Position numbers and translations under genes: made by a program
In this document: piece by piece, positions 35,819 to 48,282 of the stretch
Position numbering within the stretch: position 1 is the stretch's first letter
How the letters are laid out: every line of letters begins with the position of its first letter
Notes under the pieces: generated by a model
Database searches by the model: none
Told to the model about the DNA's origin: nothing
Seen by the model: the letters and a program-made list of their open reading frames with translations, nothing else
Assembly (NCBI GenBank): GCA_001414345.1
Contig: LLCB01000001.1
Location: 682,001-746,000, forward strand
DNA: 64,000 nucleotides
From: Hymenoscyphus infarciens
Lineage: Eukaryota; Ascomycota; Leotiomycetes; Helotiales; Helotiaceae
Direction: 5' to 3'

Positions 35819-37600
35819 CTTAACTTTATTAACGAATTATTATATTATCTAACTATAGTTTAGATTAACTATAGAAGAGATATTAATACTAGTAATATTA
35901 ATTATATCTATCTTAATATTAATAGTAATAATCTTTATACCTTCTAGCTTTCTAAAGTCTAGCTTTAGAAAGGCAGCTAGTAAGCTATATTTATTAAAGT
36001 TCTAATATATAAAGTCTTTAATAGTATAGACTCTCTAATTAAGGTAAGTCTTAAAGTAAGTATAGTTAGAGGTATTAAATCTCTCTCTATAAGAGACGTT
36101 CTTATTATCTTATATTTACTTACTATTAAGAGTAAGCTCTATATTAAAGTAGATATAAGGTTCTAAGTACTAGAAATAAAGTTACTCTAAAAAGGCTAAG
36201 ATACTATTATTACTAGATAACTCGACTTAGTTAAGAAGATAGTATAGCTTACTATTTATAGTAAATATAGTTTTAAATTTAGCTTTTATCTCTATAACTT
36301 TAGAAATCTTTTATTATTTCTTAAGTAAGATATATTCTAGTTAGATAAATCTTAACTTCTTACTCTTTTATTTATTATAAGTAATAACTATTTTGTTCTT
36401 AGATTTAGAATCTCTACTAGTAGCTTTAGCGTCCTAACTACTAGTAATAGTAGTAGGTTTATTACTAGTAGAGTCTTAACTATTAGTAGTAGTAGTAGGT
36501 TCTTTTATATTATTACTAGTAGAGTTCTAACTACTAGTAGTAGTAGTAGGTTCCTTTATATTATTACTAGTAGAGTCTTAATTGCTAGTAGTAGTAGTAG
36601 GCTTCTTTATATTATTATTAGTAGAGTTTTAACTTTTAATAGCGATAGAGAGTGCTTTTAATATATAGCTAGCCCTAATAATAGCTTCTTTATTAGACTA
36701 GATCGTAGTAGTAGACTTGTTAATAGCTAGAGTAAATTTGTATTTACTATTATTAAGTTTATAAATAGGTAGAAAGATAATAATATCTAACTTGTTATAT
36801 TAAGTTATTATAATAACTATATTATAGATAGTATTATAAGTATAGGCTTTACTATTAATTAAGATACTAGTAGTAGTATTTATTATAATTTATTATTCTA
36901 GAAATAGTATTATATTACTAAGAGTAGGAAGGTTATTATTACTAACTATAAAGGTCTTGACTTTACTTTTAGAGTTATTATTAGAACCGAGTATACTAGA
37001 GAGTATATTCTTAAGAAGTTAGTAGTTACTTATTATAATAGAGTAAGCTATAAAGTTAATCTTATAATAGACCTAGTTTAGGTTACTTATAAAGACCTAC
37101 TTAGTAAAGTAATCGCCTACTATATTAATAATAGAAGGTTAATCTAAGAGGTTTATAATTAAAGTAATTAAGATGCCTAGATTAATAAATTAAAAGAAAT
37201 ATAATATAAAAGAGTTATATATATTTATATTATTAAGTTAAATTCGTTATAATATAGAGTTAATAAGAGAATAAATTCCTTAGTAGAGTATAATAATATT
37301 AAGGCTAAAAATTAGATATTAACTAATTAGTATTATATAAATTTAATATTACTACTAGGTAGTAAAGGTAAATTTCTAATAAATAATTAAAATTAATATA
37401 ATATATAAAATTTAAGCGATTATAGCTTATAAGAATAAAATAAAAAAACAGAAGAGTATCTGCTTTTTTAGAGAAGGCTTATAAGCCTTTTACTAGGAAG
37501 AGTTATAGATACTATAGATATAAATACCTATAGATCTTACTAGTTTACTCTTCTTAGAGAGTATAACTAGTACTAAAACGTAGTTTAATATCTTTTTAGA
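35819..37600 (-). pseudogene. RIP-degraded coding relic with 17-residue repeats
   Basis: On the minus strand this stretch reads as coding-like between stops. A 51-bp tandem repeat (36431-36640) would encode a 17-residue Thr/Ser-rich unit (TTTTSS.NSTSNNIKEP). Nearer 37000-37150 one frame reads GDYFTK.VFISNLN and YYKINFIAYSIIIS. I do not recognise the family. It may be part of the third retroelement or a separate captured gene. All stops are TAG or TAA, consistent with RIP of CAG/CAA or TGG codons. Confidence 0.45.
36431..36640 (-). repeat. 51-bp tandem repeat, about four copies
   Basis: Unit carries TAGTAGTAGTAGG, a T-rich run, ATTATTACTAGTAGAG and TCTAACTACTAG. Length 51 (17 codons) keeps a reading frame, so it once expanded inside a coding sequence. 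Confidence 0.85.
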
Positions 37601-37602
37601 CG

Positions 37603-37710
37603 TTACTCTATTATAAGAAGGCTTTACTCTATTATAAGAAGGCTTTTACTCTAATATAAGAAAGCTTTACTCTATTATAAGAAGGCTTTACTCTATTATA
37701 AGAAGGCTTT
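37603..37710. repeat. 22-bp tandem repeat, five copies
   Basis: Five near-identical copies of a unit containing TACTCTATTATAAGAAGGCT run head to tail. The length is not a multiple of three, so it is unlikely to have been coding. It sits just past the presumed 3' end of the third retroelement's polyprotein. Confidence 0.85.
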
Positions 37711-40700
37711 AAACTTAGAGCGTATATCCTTCCTTTCTTTCTTTTTATAAGCTAATATAACTAATTTAGCTTAATTCTATATTATTAATACTAGCTTCTA
37801 AGTAGTTTCTTTATAGCTTAGCTACTTAATCTTATAGTATAATTAGCGTTACCTTTTTAGAGGTTTATATATTTCTTATTCTAAGATATTCTTAATAATA
37901 AACCTTTTCTCTTTATTAATAGTAATTAGTCCTAGCTTAGGTTAAGAACGAGTATATAAATCATTATTCACTAGTTCTAGGTATTTAATAGATATAATAG
38001 AGTAAATCTTAAACTAATTTAGTAGCTCGATTTTAAAGATAAGATTACCTACTAGCTATATAATCTTAAAGAGTTCTAATCTCTAAAAAGATAATTTTAT
38101 ATAATTTTAAAGATAGTAACCCTTGTCTTGTTTTTTTACTATTTATAAGTATACTATACTACTAAATTTTAGAGAAGTATATTTATTATTATAGTATATC
38201 TTTATATAGGCTTAGGCTATCTTAACCGACTATTCTACTTAGTTTTATAATAATTTATAATAAGTTAAGAAGTCTAGAATATTCTCTCTAATATTAGTAC
38301 TAAGCTCTATTTTTACGTCTTAGCTATATAGTAAAGAGAAGAGCGTTACTTTAGTAGAGGCGTTAATAAAAGAGTTAAGTAATAACTAGATAAAAGGTAT
38401 AAGGTTCTCCTAGGTTAACTAGTCGTATACTTTACTAATAGTATATTATAAGGTATAGACTATAGTTTAATTAGTACGCTCTACTTAACCGTTACCTATT
38501 AAATAATAGATAGTAGTAAAGCTTAGGTTAACTTTTATAAGCTTAAAAAGCTTACGCTAGAACGTTGATTAAAACTTAGAGTTATAATTAGATATTATAC
38601 TATTAAGTAGACTCTAATCTATATAGACCTATTTAAAGTATTAGACGGCCTAATTCTTAGTAGTATTAGTATCCTTATCTACTAAGAGCTTTACTACCTT
38701 TAAACACTTATAAGTAATAGCTAGTATCTTATTATTACCTTAGGTAGAGATTAAAAGGCTATTTATAAAATCTAAAAATAGTACTTTTAAAGGTATTATA
38801 AGATGTTTAATTAGCTAAAGAGACCTCTAAGATAGAGTATTAGAAGGCTTTACTTATTAATATACTAGGTAGCCTTTTACGTATTCTATAATCTCTTAAT
38901 ATAATTTAGAATAGAAGACGTAACCTTTTATATATTAATAGATTCTTTCGATTCCGAAGTAGCTCTTATTATTATAAGCGAGAGATAAGAACTTTCCTAG
39001 ACATACCTTTAGTATATAAAGAAGCTTATTAAAGAATAGTAGCTTTCTAGTAGGCTTAAAACGAAAGCTTTTAAGAGTAGTTACTAGTGCTTTAATATAC
39101 TTACTATTTATATATTATTTTAATATCTAAGCGAATATAAGCTTTAGAGATCAGTCTAAGAGTAGCTATCTTATAACTTCTAATAGTAATTCTTTAGATA
39201 TAGATAAGGTTATAACTTTAGATAGAAAGGCTTATATAAAATATATATTAGATTTGATTATAGCCTTCTTTTAAGATAATAGTTTCAGCTCCTTATAAGG
39301 TAATCTTAATAGAGCGTCTATATTAATATAAGTCTTACTTATATAGTAAATAATATTTATATACTATTTATAATAAGATAAAAACAATTACTAGTTTTAT
39401 AGCTAGATTAACCTTTTACTCTTAATAGAGCTATTGTTCTTAAATATATTAGTAATAGCTTAGTAATTAGTAACTACTATAAAATCGTTACTATCTAGGT
39501 ATTATAGTAACTTTTCTAAAGCTTAAATAAGTACGCTAGTCTCTAACTCTATTAGCTAGTATCTTTCCTCTACTAGTAATAATAATTTAGAAAGGTATAA
39601 GATAAGATACTTAACTCCTTTATTATCTATCTAATATAATACTACTTTATAACCTATCTCTTTACTTCTATCTATATATAACTTAAAGGGCTTTATAAAG
39701 TCTAGAAATACTAGTATAAGTATAAAGTATAGCTTATCTTTAAGCTTCTTCTATATAGATTTACTATTATTAAGTAATTTAGCTAACTCTAAGTCTATTA
39801 TAAAGGACTTTATTATACGTCTTAAATAAGTATTACGTTCTTTACTAGAAATCAGAGAGCCTTTAAACTCTAAGGTTTTTAGCTTAATTAATAGTATTAT
39901 AATAGCTAAGTAATAAGTAATAAATTTATAGTAGTATTTAAATAACCTAAGGCTCTTTTCTAAGTTAGATAAGGTATAGAGAAATTTTATTACTTTTATT
40001 ACTTCGACTTTATCTTCTATTATATATAGACTATATTATAATACCTAATAGTCTAACACTTATAATCCTAATTAAGCAAAGTAGTATTTTAATAGTAAAA
40101 GAGTAACCTCTAACTCTATAAGACAATAGAGTACTTACTTTAAATAGACTAGATATTCTTCTAAAGTCTTTAAAAAGATAATAGTATTATTAATAAATAT
40201 ATATATAAATTACTAGAGTATATCTTTAAATATATCTTCTATATAATACTAGAAGAAGGCGAGTAATATAGCTAACTCTATAATACTAATAGTTAGTCTT
40301 TCTTAGCCTCTATAAAGTGTTATAAAGGTCTACTTCTATCTATTCTTAAGATAAGTTAATTACTAGAAAAAGCTCTTTATTATATCGAGTATAGAAAACA
40401 TAGTTATACTATATATCGCTTATAGTATATTATCTTACTTAGATAAAGGCTAAGTATCTATATATAGTTTAGTATTAATTCTTCTTAAATCTACTACTAT
40501 ATAAGGTTTTCTATTATACTATACTATAAATACTAGTATAGAGGCTAGTAAAGGTTCTTCTAAAAGCACTTTTTTAATAACGCCTACCTTAATTAATAGG
40601 TTAATAATACTATCTATTACTTCCTTATCCCTTTTTAATAGACTATAAAGAGCTTACTTTAAGTCTTTAATATCTACCCTTTTTTTAAAAGAGATAAGTA

Positions 40701-43685
40701 TTTCGATTCTATTATTAAAGTAACCTAACTTATTATAGAATAGCTTAGCTTTACTTTAGATAACGTCTCTAACCTTAGCTTAATATTCTTTACTCTATTC
40801 TAGTCTAATATTAGCTTAAGAAATATTAATTAGATCGTTGATTAGTTATATAAAGTAAGACTAACTATTAAGATACTTACCTTTAAGTTATTCTAGTACT
40901 AGAGGTAGTCCTTTAAATACGTTAATAAGATTAAGATATACTAAATAATTAGCTAAAGGTAGTTTATCTAATAGCTTAAGAAACTCTAGTAACTATCCTT
41001 TTATAATCCTTATAAGAGCGTTACTAAGGTTTACGAATATAAGAGGCTTTTAATCCTTATTAGTAATTACACGCGTAAGACTACTAAATTAGCTTAGTAC
41101 TAGGCTGCTTTTCTAGTATAGTCTAACTATATACTCTTATACTAATACTAGTAACTTCTTACTATAATAAACGTTAATATTCTAGCTCTATATAGTATTA
41201 ATAACAGTGTTCTCTACTATATAGATACTCGTATATTTAAGCTTCTTTTCTCCTTAATCTAATAGATAGGAGATACGGAATTCATAGCTATAGTAATCTA
41301 AATAATTAATACTACGTTCTTTCGCTTAATAGAAGTTTAGGTAATTTAGCTTTAAAAACGAAGTACCTATAAGTATATTATAGCCTAGCTTATTAATAAT
41401 ATAGAATTCCGCTTTAAAGAGAAACTCTTACCTAGAGGTATTATAAATAGTAAAGAAGATCTTTATAAAATTTTAAAGCCTTTAAGCGCCTTTTCTAATA
41501 CTTAAAAAGCTAACTACGTTTAACTCTTCTTCTATCTTAATATATAAGAAGAAATAATCTACTATATATTTAGTTATAAGATTTATATCTAAACTAGTAT
41601 CTACGTAAAATTTAATATTCTAGCCTAATAAAGTAGTAAGAACGTACTTCGTACTTATATAGTAGTAATACTAAGTACTATTTATAAAGTACTTGCTATT
41701 ACTTTTCTATTTTATATTAAAGACTATAATCTTTTTAGCTCTTTTACGTAGTTAATTAGTATATAATAGCTTACTAAGGAACTCTATACTATCTAATAAG
41801 GCGTCTATTCTAATTATCTCTTTAATTAGCGTATCTAGAAGTAATAGAGTTACTAGGCCCTTTACTAATAGATTTGTAGAAGATAAGAGAAGTAGAGTAG
41901 TAGAAGAGAGTATATATATTATATCTATTTCCTATAGTATAAGAGAATTAGATAAAGTAGCTAATATTAGTAAAATACTAGGTATAAATAGAATAGGTAA
42001 TATTTTAGCTAGATAGCTTATTTTAAATAGTTTATTATTTTTAAATTTTTTTAGGCTTTCTAGTACTAGGACTAGTAATAGGTCTAGATTAGATAATAGT
42101 AAAGATATATGATTTTCCTATTATACTACGATATTAATATTAGATAATAGAGTTATAATAGAAATTCTTATAGATAGCTTACTACTCTAGAGCGACTACT
42201 ATATTCGTTTTCTAAATCTAAATCGTCTAAACTAATATATAGATTAGTCTTAAATCTATCTAAAGTGCTAATAATTATCTAATATATATACTCGTCTATA
42301 GCTACTAGGTTTAAAGGTTTAGCTTCTCTAAAGTATACTAGGACTATAGTAGTACTTATAGGTTACTATAACTACTTTTAACTGTTCTTTAAAGAGAGTT
42401 AAAGTAGCTATTACTATTACTACTATTCTTATATAAATTAAGTAGCCGCTCTTAGTATAAATCTTAGTTACGTAGGCTATATAGGCTATATTAGTAGAGG
42501 CATCTAGTAGTTTTAAGTATATAGAGAATTAAAAGACTACCTACTAAATTACTAAGACTAGGCCGCTAGTAGGCTAAATCTAAGCTACTTAAATTATTAT
42601 AAAACAAAGAGATTAAAGAGTTACTTATCTCTACTATTCTAATAATTACTTTAAAAGTTTTAACTATATCTATTATTACGTCTTTTAAAGTTATTATTAT
42701 TATATCTCTTAAAGTTGTTATTAACTCTTTTATTATCTTACTTCTATTCTATCTAATTCTCTTAGTTACTCTCGCTTAATTAACCTTTACTATATAATTT
42801 AGACTTCTTAAACTTTTTCTTTAGTAATTTATTCTCCTTACTAAGTATCTTAAATTTCTTATTTTAAATAGTCTAAGATACTTATACTATAGACTCTATA
42901 GTATATACCTTCTTTTTAAGAAATTCTAGTATATTATTAAATAGCTTTAGTATAATTATAAAGCCTAGCGTAGAGTTAAGTCTAGTATAAATTCTATATA
43001 CTAAGTAGTCTTTATTAGTAGACCTAGCTTTAACGTAGAGTAATTACTTCTTTACTATATATACTTAAAGAGAGTATTAGTTCTTAAATTTAAACTAAAA
43101 TTCTTTCTTATTAGCTTAGATAAGTAGTATTAAAACGTTCTTTTAAAACTATTTACTTATCTAGCTTCTAAGCTTATTATAGTCTAAAAGTATTTAAGTC
43201 CTAGTATTTAGTATAAGTCTATTATACTAGATCTAGGCGTTATCTATTAGAGCCTAGAGTATAAGACTTAATATTATCTTCTTACTATAGATCTATATAA
43301 ATCCCTCGACCTAGCTAAACTATAAAGTAACTAGTATCTTACTATTATATTTAATATCTCTTACTTTAAGATATAGTTAATATTATTATTAGTTATTAGA
43401 GTTCTATTACTTATATCTATAAGAGAATCTATAAGAGGATTAATAAGAAGATTAATAAGAGGTTCTAGGTAGAGATTTACTAAGATAAGGGTTTACCTAT
43501 TCTAGTCTAGGTTAAAAATAGATAAGAAGCGCTATAAATTTATCTTTTATAACTAGACTATCTAGTAATTTAAATAGTTATATTATACTAGTCTTAAGGT
43601 TGTTTAAGAGATTATCTCTTAGTAGGTTAAATACTAACTCTATGTCCTCTAGGTCCTTATCTATAATAAGCGGTCAGAGGTTTAT

Positions 43686-43841
43686 TATGACGGTTTTAGA
43701 CCTGTCACGTGACTCCTCACCGCCTGGCAGAATCCTGTATATTAGCATCGTTTAGAGCTGTCTTCGCTCTTTATCTTTAGTTTTCGCGTTAATAACTACG
43801 AATAGACTACTTCTCTACTCTACTCTTACCTTATTATTATA
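43686..43841 (+). repeat. 5' LTR of the small LTR element (RIP-marked ends)
   Basis: Begins TATGACGG and ends TTATTATTATA, where its partner has TGTGACGG and TTATTATTACA. Contains CACGTG in CCTGTCACGTGACTCC. Confidence 0.93.
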
Positions 43842-43870
43842 TTAAACTAAAGGTCACTCTTCTTATTAGG

Positions 43871-44130
43871 CTTCGGATCCTCTCCTTCTAGTATCTAACC
43901 CCTCTCTAGCTTTAGACCCCTCTCTAGTATCAGACTCCCTTTTTAGTATCTAAACTCTCTCTAGCTTCGGATCCCCTCCTTTTAGTATCTAACCCCTCTC
44001 TAGCTTCGGATCCTCTTCTTTTAGTATCTAACCCCTCTCTAGCTTCGGATCCTCTTCTTTTAGTATCTAACCCCTCTCTAGTATCTAACCTCTCTCTAGT
44101 ATCTTCAGATCCCCTCTCTCTAGTGTCTAC
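43871..44130. repeat. imperfect tandem repeats inside the small LTR element
   Basis: Repeated units built from AGCTTCGGATCC, a CT-rich run and TTTAGTATCTAACCCCTCTC recur about five to six times with variation in length. No reading frame is maintained. Confidence 0.75.
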
Positions 44131-44568
44131 GAACTCTCTCTCTCTCTTTAAATAGCTAGTATCTAACTACTCTAATAATAGACTCTAATATTATACGCTA
44201 GGTATATAAGTTTAGCTCTCTTATTAAAAAGAAACATTAATACACTCGTATAATCGACACTTTAATAAGACAACTTATCTAGCTCGTTATTAGTTAATCT
44301 AAGCCTTCTACTAATAAGAAGCCCCTCTACGCCTCGACGAGAGTAGCCTTTTAAATAGACCTTCTTACTTTCGGCTATATTGTTTTTTAACAACTTTCAA
44401 AGCCTTCTCCTCCTCCTTCTAATATTACGAAAGCTAATATTTCGAAAGCTCTTAAAGCTTATACTTTAGCAATCGACAAAGTCGTAGGAGTATACGCTAG
44501 TCACTTAGCAGATTATATAGATTAGTATTAGAGAGCGAATATAGAGAGTTTTAGATAACTTAGTATAT

Positions 44569-44660
44569 AGCTAGTATCTTACTACTCTTATAGAGCTAGT
44601 ATCTTACTACTCTTATAGAGCTAGTATCTCACTACTCTTATAGAGCTAGCATCTCACAGC
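44569..44660. repeat. 25-bp tandem repeat, three and a half copies
   Basis: Unit AGCTAGTATCTTACTACTCT plus TATAG, repeated three times with single C/T changes, followed by a partial copy. Confidence 0.88.
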
Positions 44661-44763
44661 TACCTTAGTAGAAGAAAGAGTATAGGCTAGGACTAGCAGA
44701 TATATAAATAGATAAGTACACGGGTATAGAGCTCGAGGGCGAGCTCTACTGAAGAGGGGGAAA

Positions 44764-44919
44764 TGTGACGGTTTCAGACCTGTCACGTGACTCCTTACCG
44801 CCTGGCAGAATCCTATATATTAGCATCGTTCAGAGCTGTCTTTGCTCTTTATCTTTAGTTTTCGCGTTAATAACCACGAATAGACTACTTCTCTACTCTA
44901 CTCCTACCTTATTATTACA
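44764..44919 (+). repeat. 3' LTR of the small LTR element (intact TG..CA)
   Basis: 156 bp, TGTGACGG...TTATTACA, followed by the target duplication TTTAT. It is the less mutated of the two copies. Confidence 0.93.
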
Positions 44920-45854
44920 TTTATATACCTAGTAATATTCTTAGCTATCTTATTTACTATAAAATTAATAATTATAACGTCTCTCTACTAAAGCTACCTA
45001 GTATATAGTACCTTAGGTTCTACTATTATAATAGGTCTACTACTTAAGAGTAGAGTTAAGAGCTTATTAATCTTATTAAAGAAGTCTAAATTAATAGACT
45101 CTTAATCTAATAGAAGAGGCTTTAATTAATATAAAGTAAAAGCTATCTAAGATATAGGATTAAACATAGTAGTAATATCTACTAGTTTAGAAGCCTTAAA
45201 GTAAGTGTTAGAGCTAGAGATTAGACTAGAGTAACTTAGAGTAAAGCTAGGAGAGAATAGTACTATAAGCTCTTCTCTAATTATAGTAAAGTTTGAAATA
45301 TCGTCTCTACTAATAATAGTTAAGTCTTTAAGAATACTAAGAGCTCTCTCTTCTTAATATTTAGTAATTATAATATCTAGATCGTTATTAAGATTTACTT
45401 CTTCCTTATCTCTTCTAGGCACTAGTCTCTAATATATAAGTGCTCTAATCTCGTTAAGTCTACTAGAGCTTATAGAGACGGGACTAGAAGCTCTTAGAAT
45501 ACGAGGGTTAACTAGTATAATAGATATGTCTTATAAACAGTGTATATAAGAAGCTAATAGAGTCTATAAAGCTTATAAAGCTAGAGTACTTAGTAAAGCT
45601 TTAAGAAGCTTAGAAAAGAGGTTTTTAGATATAATAGATCGTTTTAATAGTATTAAGAATAGAACTAATTCTACTAGAACTCTTAGAGTAAGCTCTTTTA
45701 TATATCTACTATTCTTTTAGTATCTATCTTATTCGTCGTAGTAGCTACTATATTTATCGAGAATTTTTTTAGATTTAGGTTTTACTAGTACTTCTTCTTT
45801 TTAAGGCTTTTCTATATAAATTACAAGTAATATATATATATAAAGTAGAATAGA

Positions 45855-46282
45855 TATAAGAGAGATATCCTTTATCTTTCTTACTAATCTACTAGAGATC
45901 TAGAAGATAGTTATACTTATTACTAGACAGCGTATATACTAATAGCTAGATTCTAATTAAGTATTTAAATTATAAGATTAGAAAGTAGATAAGAGAGAGA
46001 GAGATAAGAGTTATAGATTATAATATAGTTAGTAGAAGACAGAGACTTAATAATTTTAAAGAGATTATATATAGTTTAAATTTAGAGTATTACTACTATA
46101 TAGTATAAAAGACAGATTATAAATTAGAAGCTTATAGCTAGGCTTAATAAAATATATAAAAGTAATCTCTTATATAGTATAGTAATAAACGTCTAAAGAG
46201 AGAAGAGAAGAGTATAAAGTACTCGTAACTATCTACATCTACAGGTCCGCCACTAGTGTAGTCACGTGTCCTTCCTATAATA
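45855..46282 (+). repeat. 5' LTR of element A
   Basis: Starts TATAAGAG, ends near CCTATAATA. It carries TCACGTG close to the end. Confidence 0.78.
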
Positions 46283-46909
46283 TACACCCTAGCTAGCGTC
46301 TATATAGCTACGTCTTATTAAGCTATAATATTACCTGACTTCTAGCTATAAGTAAGCTTTCTCTAAGTTATAGCTAGCTTTAAAAGTCGTATACTCTAGC
46401 TAGTGTTATATATAATAGTATTCCTTCTCTTCTTTTCCTTTAAGATACTTAAGAGTGCTTTAAACTATATATAACACCGGTGTATATTCCTAGCCTATAC
46501 TACGTCTTAGAAGAGTATATTAATATATAAAGTAAGAATTTAGTAAAATATTACTAGATATATAGTTAGTAGATATACGAAATCATTAGAATAGCCGTTA
46601 CTATAGTAATATAAGAAATGCTAAAAGAGGAGAGAAGAGGAAATAAAACCGAGTCTTAGAGATTAATATCGAGGCGAAGGCGTAAGTAGATAGAGCTAGA
46701 AAGAGGATTAAGAACTCGGATAGAGAATCGAGGACTCGAGACTTAAGAGATTAAAGAGAGTCTACGTGTCGAGAGATTAAAGAGAGGTTACTTAAGAGAT
46801 CGAAGAGTATATATATATATTAAGAGATCGAAGAGGCTATATATACGAAGTAGATCGAAGAGAGGTTATTCGAAAGATTATAGAGAGTATATATACGGAG
46901 TAGAAAGGG

Positions 46910-47377
46910 TATAAGAGAGAGATGTCCTTCGTCTTTCTTACTAATCTACTAGAGATCTAGAAGACGGTTATACTTGTTACTAGACAGCGTATATACTAAT
47001 AGCTAGATTCTAATCGAGTATTCGAATTATAAGATTAAGAAGCGGATAAGAGAGAGAGAGAATAAGAGAGAGAGAGGACGAGAGAGAGAGAGAGGTATCG
47101 GTTATAATATAGTTTAGTAGAAGGCGATTTTAGTAAGTAGAGTCGATTTTAGTAAGCGAGGTCGATTTAGAGAGGTTACTAGATTTTAGAGCATTGCTAC
47201 TATATAGTATAAGAGATAGATTATAGATTAGAAGCTTATAGCTAGGCCTAGTGAAATACGTGAAAGTAATCTCTTATATAGTATAGTAATAAACGTCTAA
47301 AGAGAAGAGAAGAGTGCGAAGCACTCTCGTAGCTATATATAGGTCTACTAGTGTAGTTACATGTCCTTCTCGTAATA
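46910..47377 (+). repeat. 3' LTR of element A
   Basis: Starts TATAAGAG after the purine tract, ends near CTCGTAATA; the CACGTG of its partner reads TACATG here. Expanded GAGAGA runs make it about 40 bp longer. Confidence 0.78.
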
Positions 47378-48282
47378 GTGTAATAGTCTATAACTAAGCC
47401 TTCTAAATAAACCCTGCTTTACTAGGTCTCGCTATAGACTAATTCGCCTAGAACGAAGTATCTAAGAAAAGTATATAATATTAGTCTCTAATCGGTATCT
47501 AAAAACAGAGGTTTTACTATAGTAAATTAAGTACCTAGTAGAGTACTTAATTTAGTACTTTTTAAAAGAACTTAGAAAGTAAGTAGTAGAATAAAGAGAA
47601 TTAGGTCGTTACTAATCTACTAGGATAATACGTATTTTAGGTATAATATCTCGTCTTTTAGTAGCTTTAATAATAGTTCTTATTATTTTTAATACTTCTT
47701 AAATTAGTCTATAATATTAGTACTTTTTATTACTTTTTGCTTATTTTAATACTTTTTACTTATATACTTCTTATCTTATTCTATTCTCTCTAATACCTCT
47801 TCTTATCTAGCTCTATCTTTTAGTCTTTCTTATCTCTCTTATCTAAATTTAGTATCTCTTCTACCTAATTTAGCCTAGCTTATAAGTGAAATTAGCTTAT
47901 TCTCTTCTTTTCTAATAGAGAGAGGTAGCCTATTCTCTCTGAAGTACTAGACTAACTAAGGCGGGGAAAGCTAAAATACTAGGTTAATTAGTTACTTTAT
48001 TTTATGCTTATACTTGTTTTCTAGCGAATTACTACTATTCTAGTTATAAAGCAAGTTTGAACTTTAGTTTATTTCTTAAAGTATTAAGAGCTACTTATTA
48101 TCTTACCTTCTAAGATTAATAACGTCGACTTCTACTACTTCGAAATAGATAAAGAATATATTATAGTGCTTTGTAAGTTCAACGATAAGAAGTAGAAAGA
48201 GATCGCTAAACTTGGATTTAGTAATTTTAAGTATGAAAAGTTTTATCCCGCTATTCTAGCAAATCTGATCTTAGATATTATA
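47378..48282. other. AT-rich spacer between elements A and B
   Basis: RIP-like composition with some better-preserved segments (about 48060-48270 reads coding-like, with NNVDFYYFEID on the plus strand). No family recognised and stops are frequent. It could be a captured gene fragment or the displaced start of element B. Confidence 0.4.

Larger units (their letters stand above)
43686..44919 (+). mobile_element. non-autonomous LTR element (TRIM/LARD-like), 1.2 kb, complete
   Basis: LTRs at 43686-43841 and 44764-44919, 156 bp each, flanked by the direct duplication TTTAT (43681-43685 and 44920-44924). The right LTR keeps canonical ends TG...CA; the left has TA...TA. A polypurine tract GAAGAGGGGGAAA ends one base before the right LTR, fixing plus orientation. 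The 922-bp interior has no gag-pol frame; it carries tandem repeats (about 43871-44130, and a 25-bp unit at 44569-44660). It must have been moved by enzymes of another element. It interrupts the third gypsy relic. Confidence 0.92.
37711..45840 (-). mobile_element. third Ty3/gypsy retrotransposon relic (minus strand), split by a small LTR element
   Basis: The minus strand shows a reverse transcriptase different from those of the other two elements at about 40130-40690: ALYSLLKRDKEVIDSIINLL, VGVIKKVLLEEPLLASIL, KPYIVVDLRRINTKLY, FSILDIIKSFF and FINNTIIF (from an IDDTIIF-type active site). A gag-like frame lies at about 44930-45530 (SRLNEIRALIY, DLDIIITKY). The 43686-44919 element is inserted within it. 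I could not find its own LTRs, so both ends given here are estimates. Confidence 0.7.
45855..47377 (+). mobile_element. non-autonomous LTR element, family A/B, heavily RIP-mutated copy
   Basis: Direct repeats at 45855-46282 and 46910-47377 begin TATAAGAG and share CTTACTAATCTACTAGAGAT and AAACGTCTAAAGAGA. The second copy is longer because of GA-rich expansions near 47040-47100. A purine tract (GGAGTAGAAAGGG) abuts the second LTR, so the element is on the plus strand. The 627-bp interior is non-coding, with AGATCGAAGAG-type repeats, and is related to the interior of the element at 48283-49621 (CTAGCCTATACTACGTCTTA in both). No clear target duplication. Confidence 0.8.

Noticed and set aside
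44569..44660. Possible CRISPR-like array or regulatory repeat
   Set aside because: Units are contiguous 25-bp tandem copies without spacers, in a eukaryotic LTR element; a minisatellite.
45855..46282. LTR of the third minus-strand gypsy relic
   Set aside because: Its partner lies at 46910-47377 with a plus-strand purine tract between, so the pair bounds its own small element rather than the gypsy relic.
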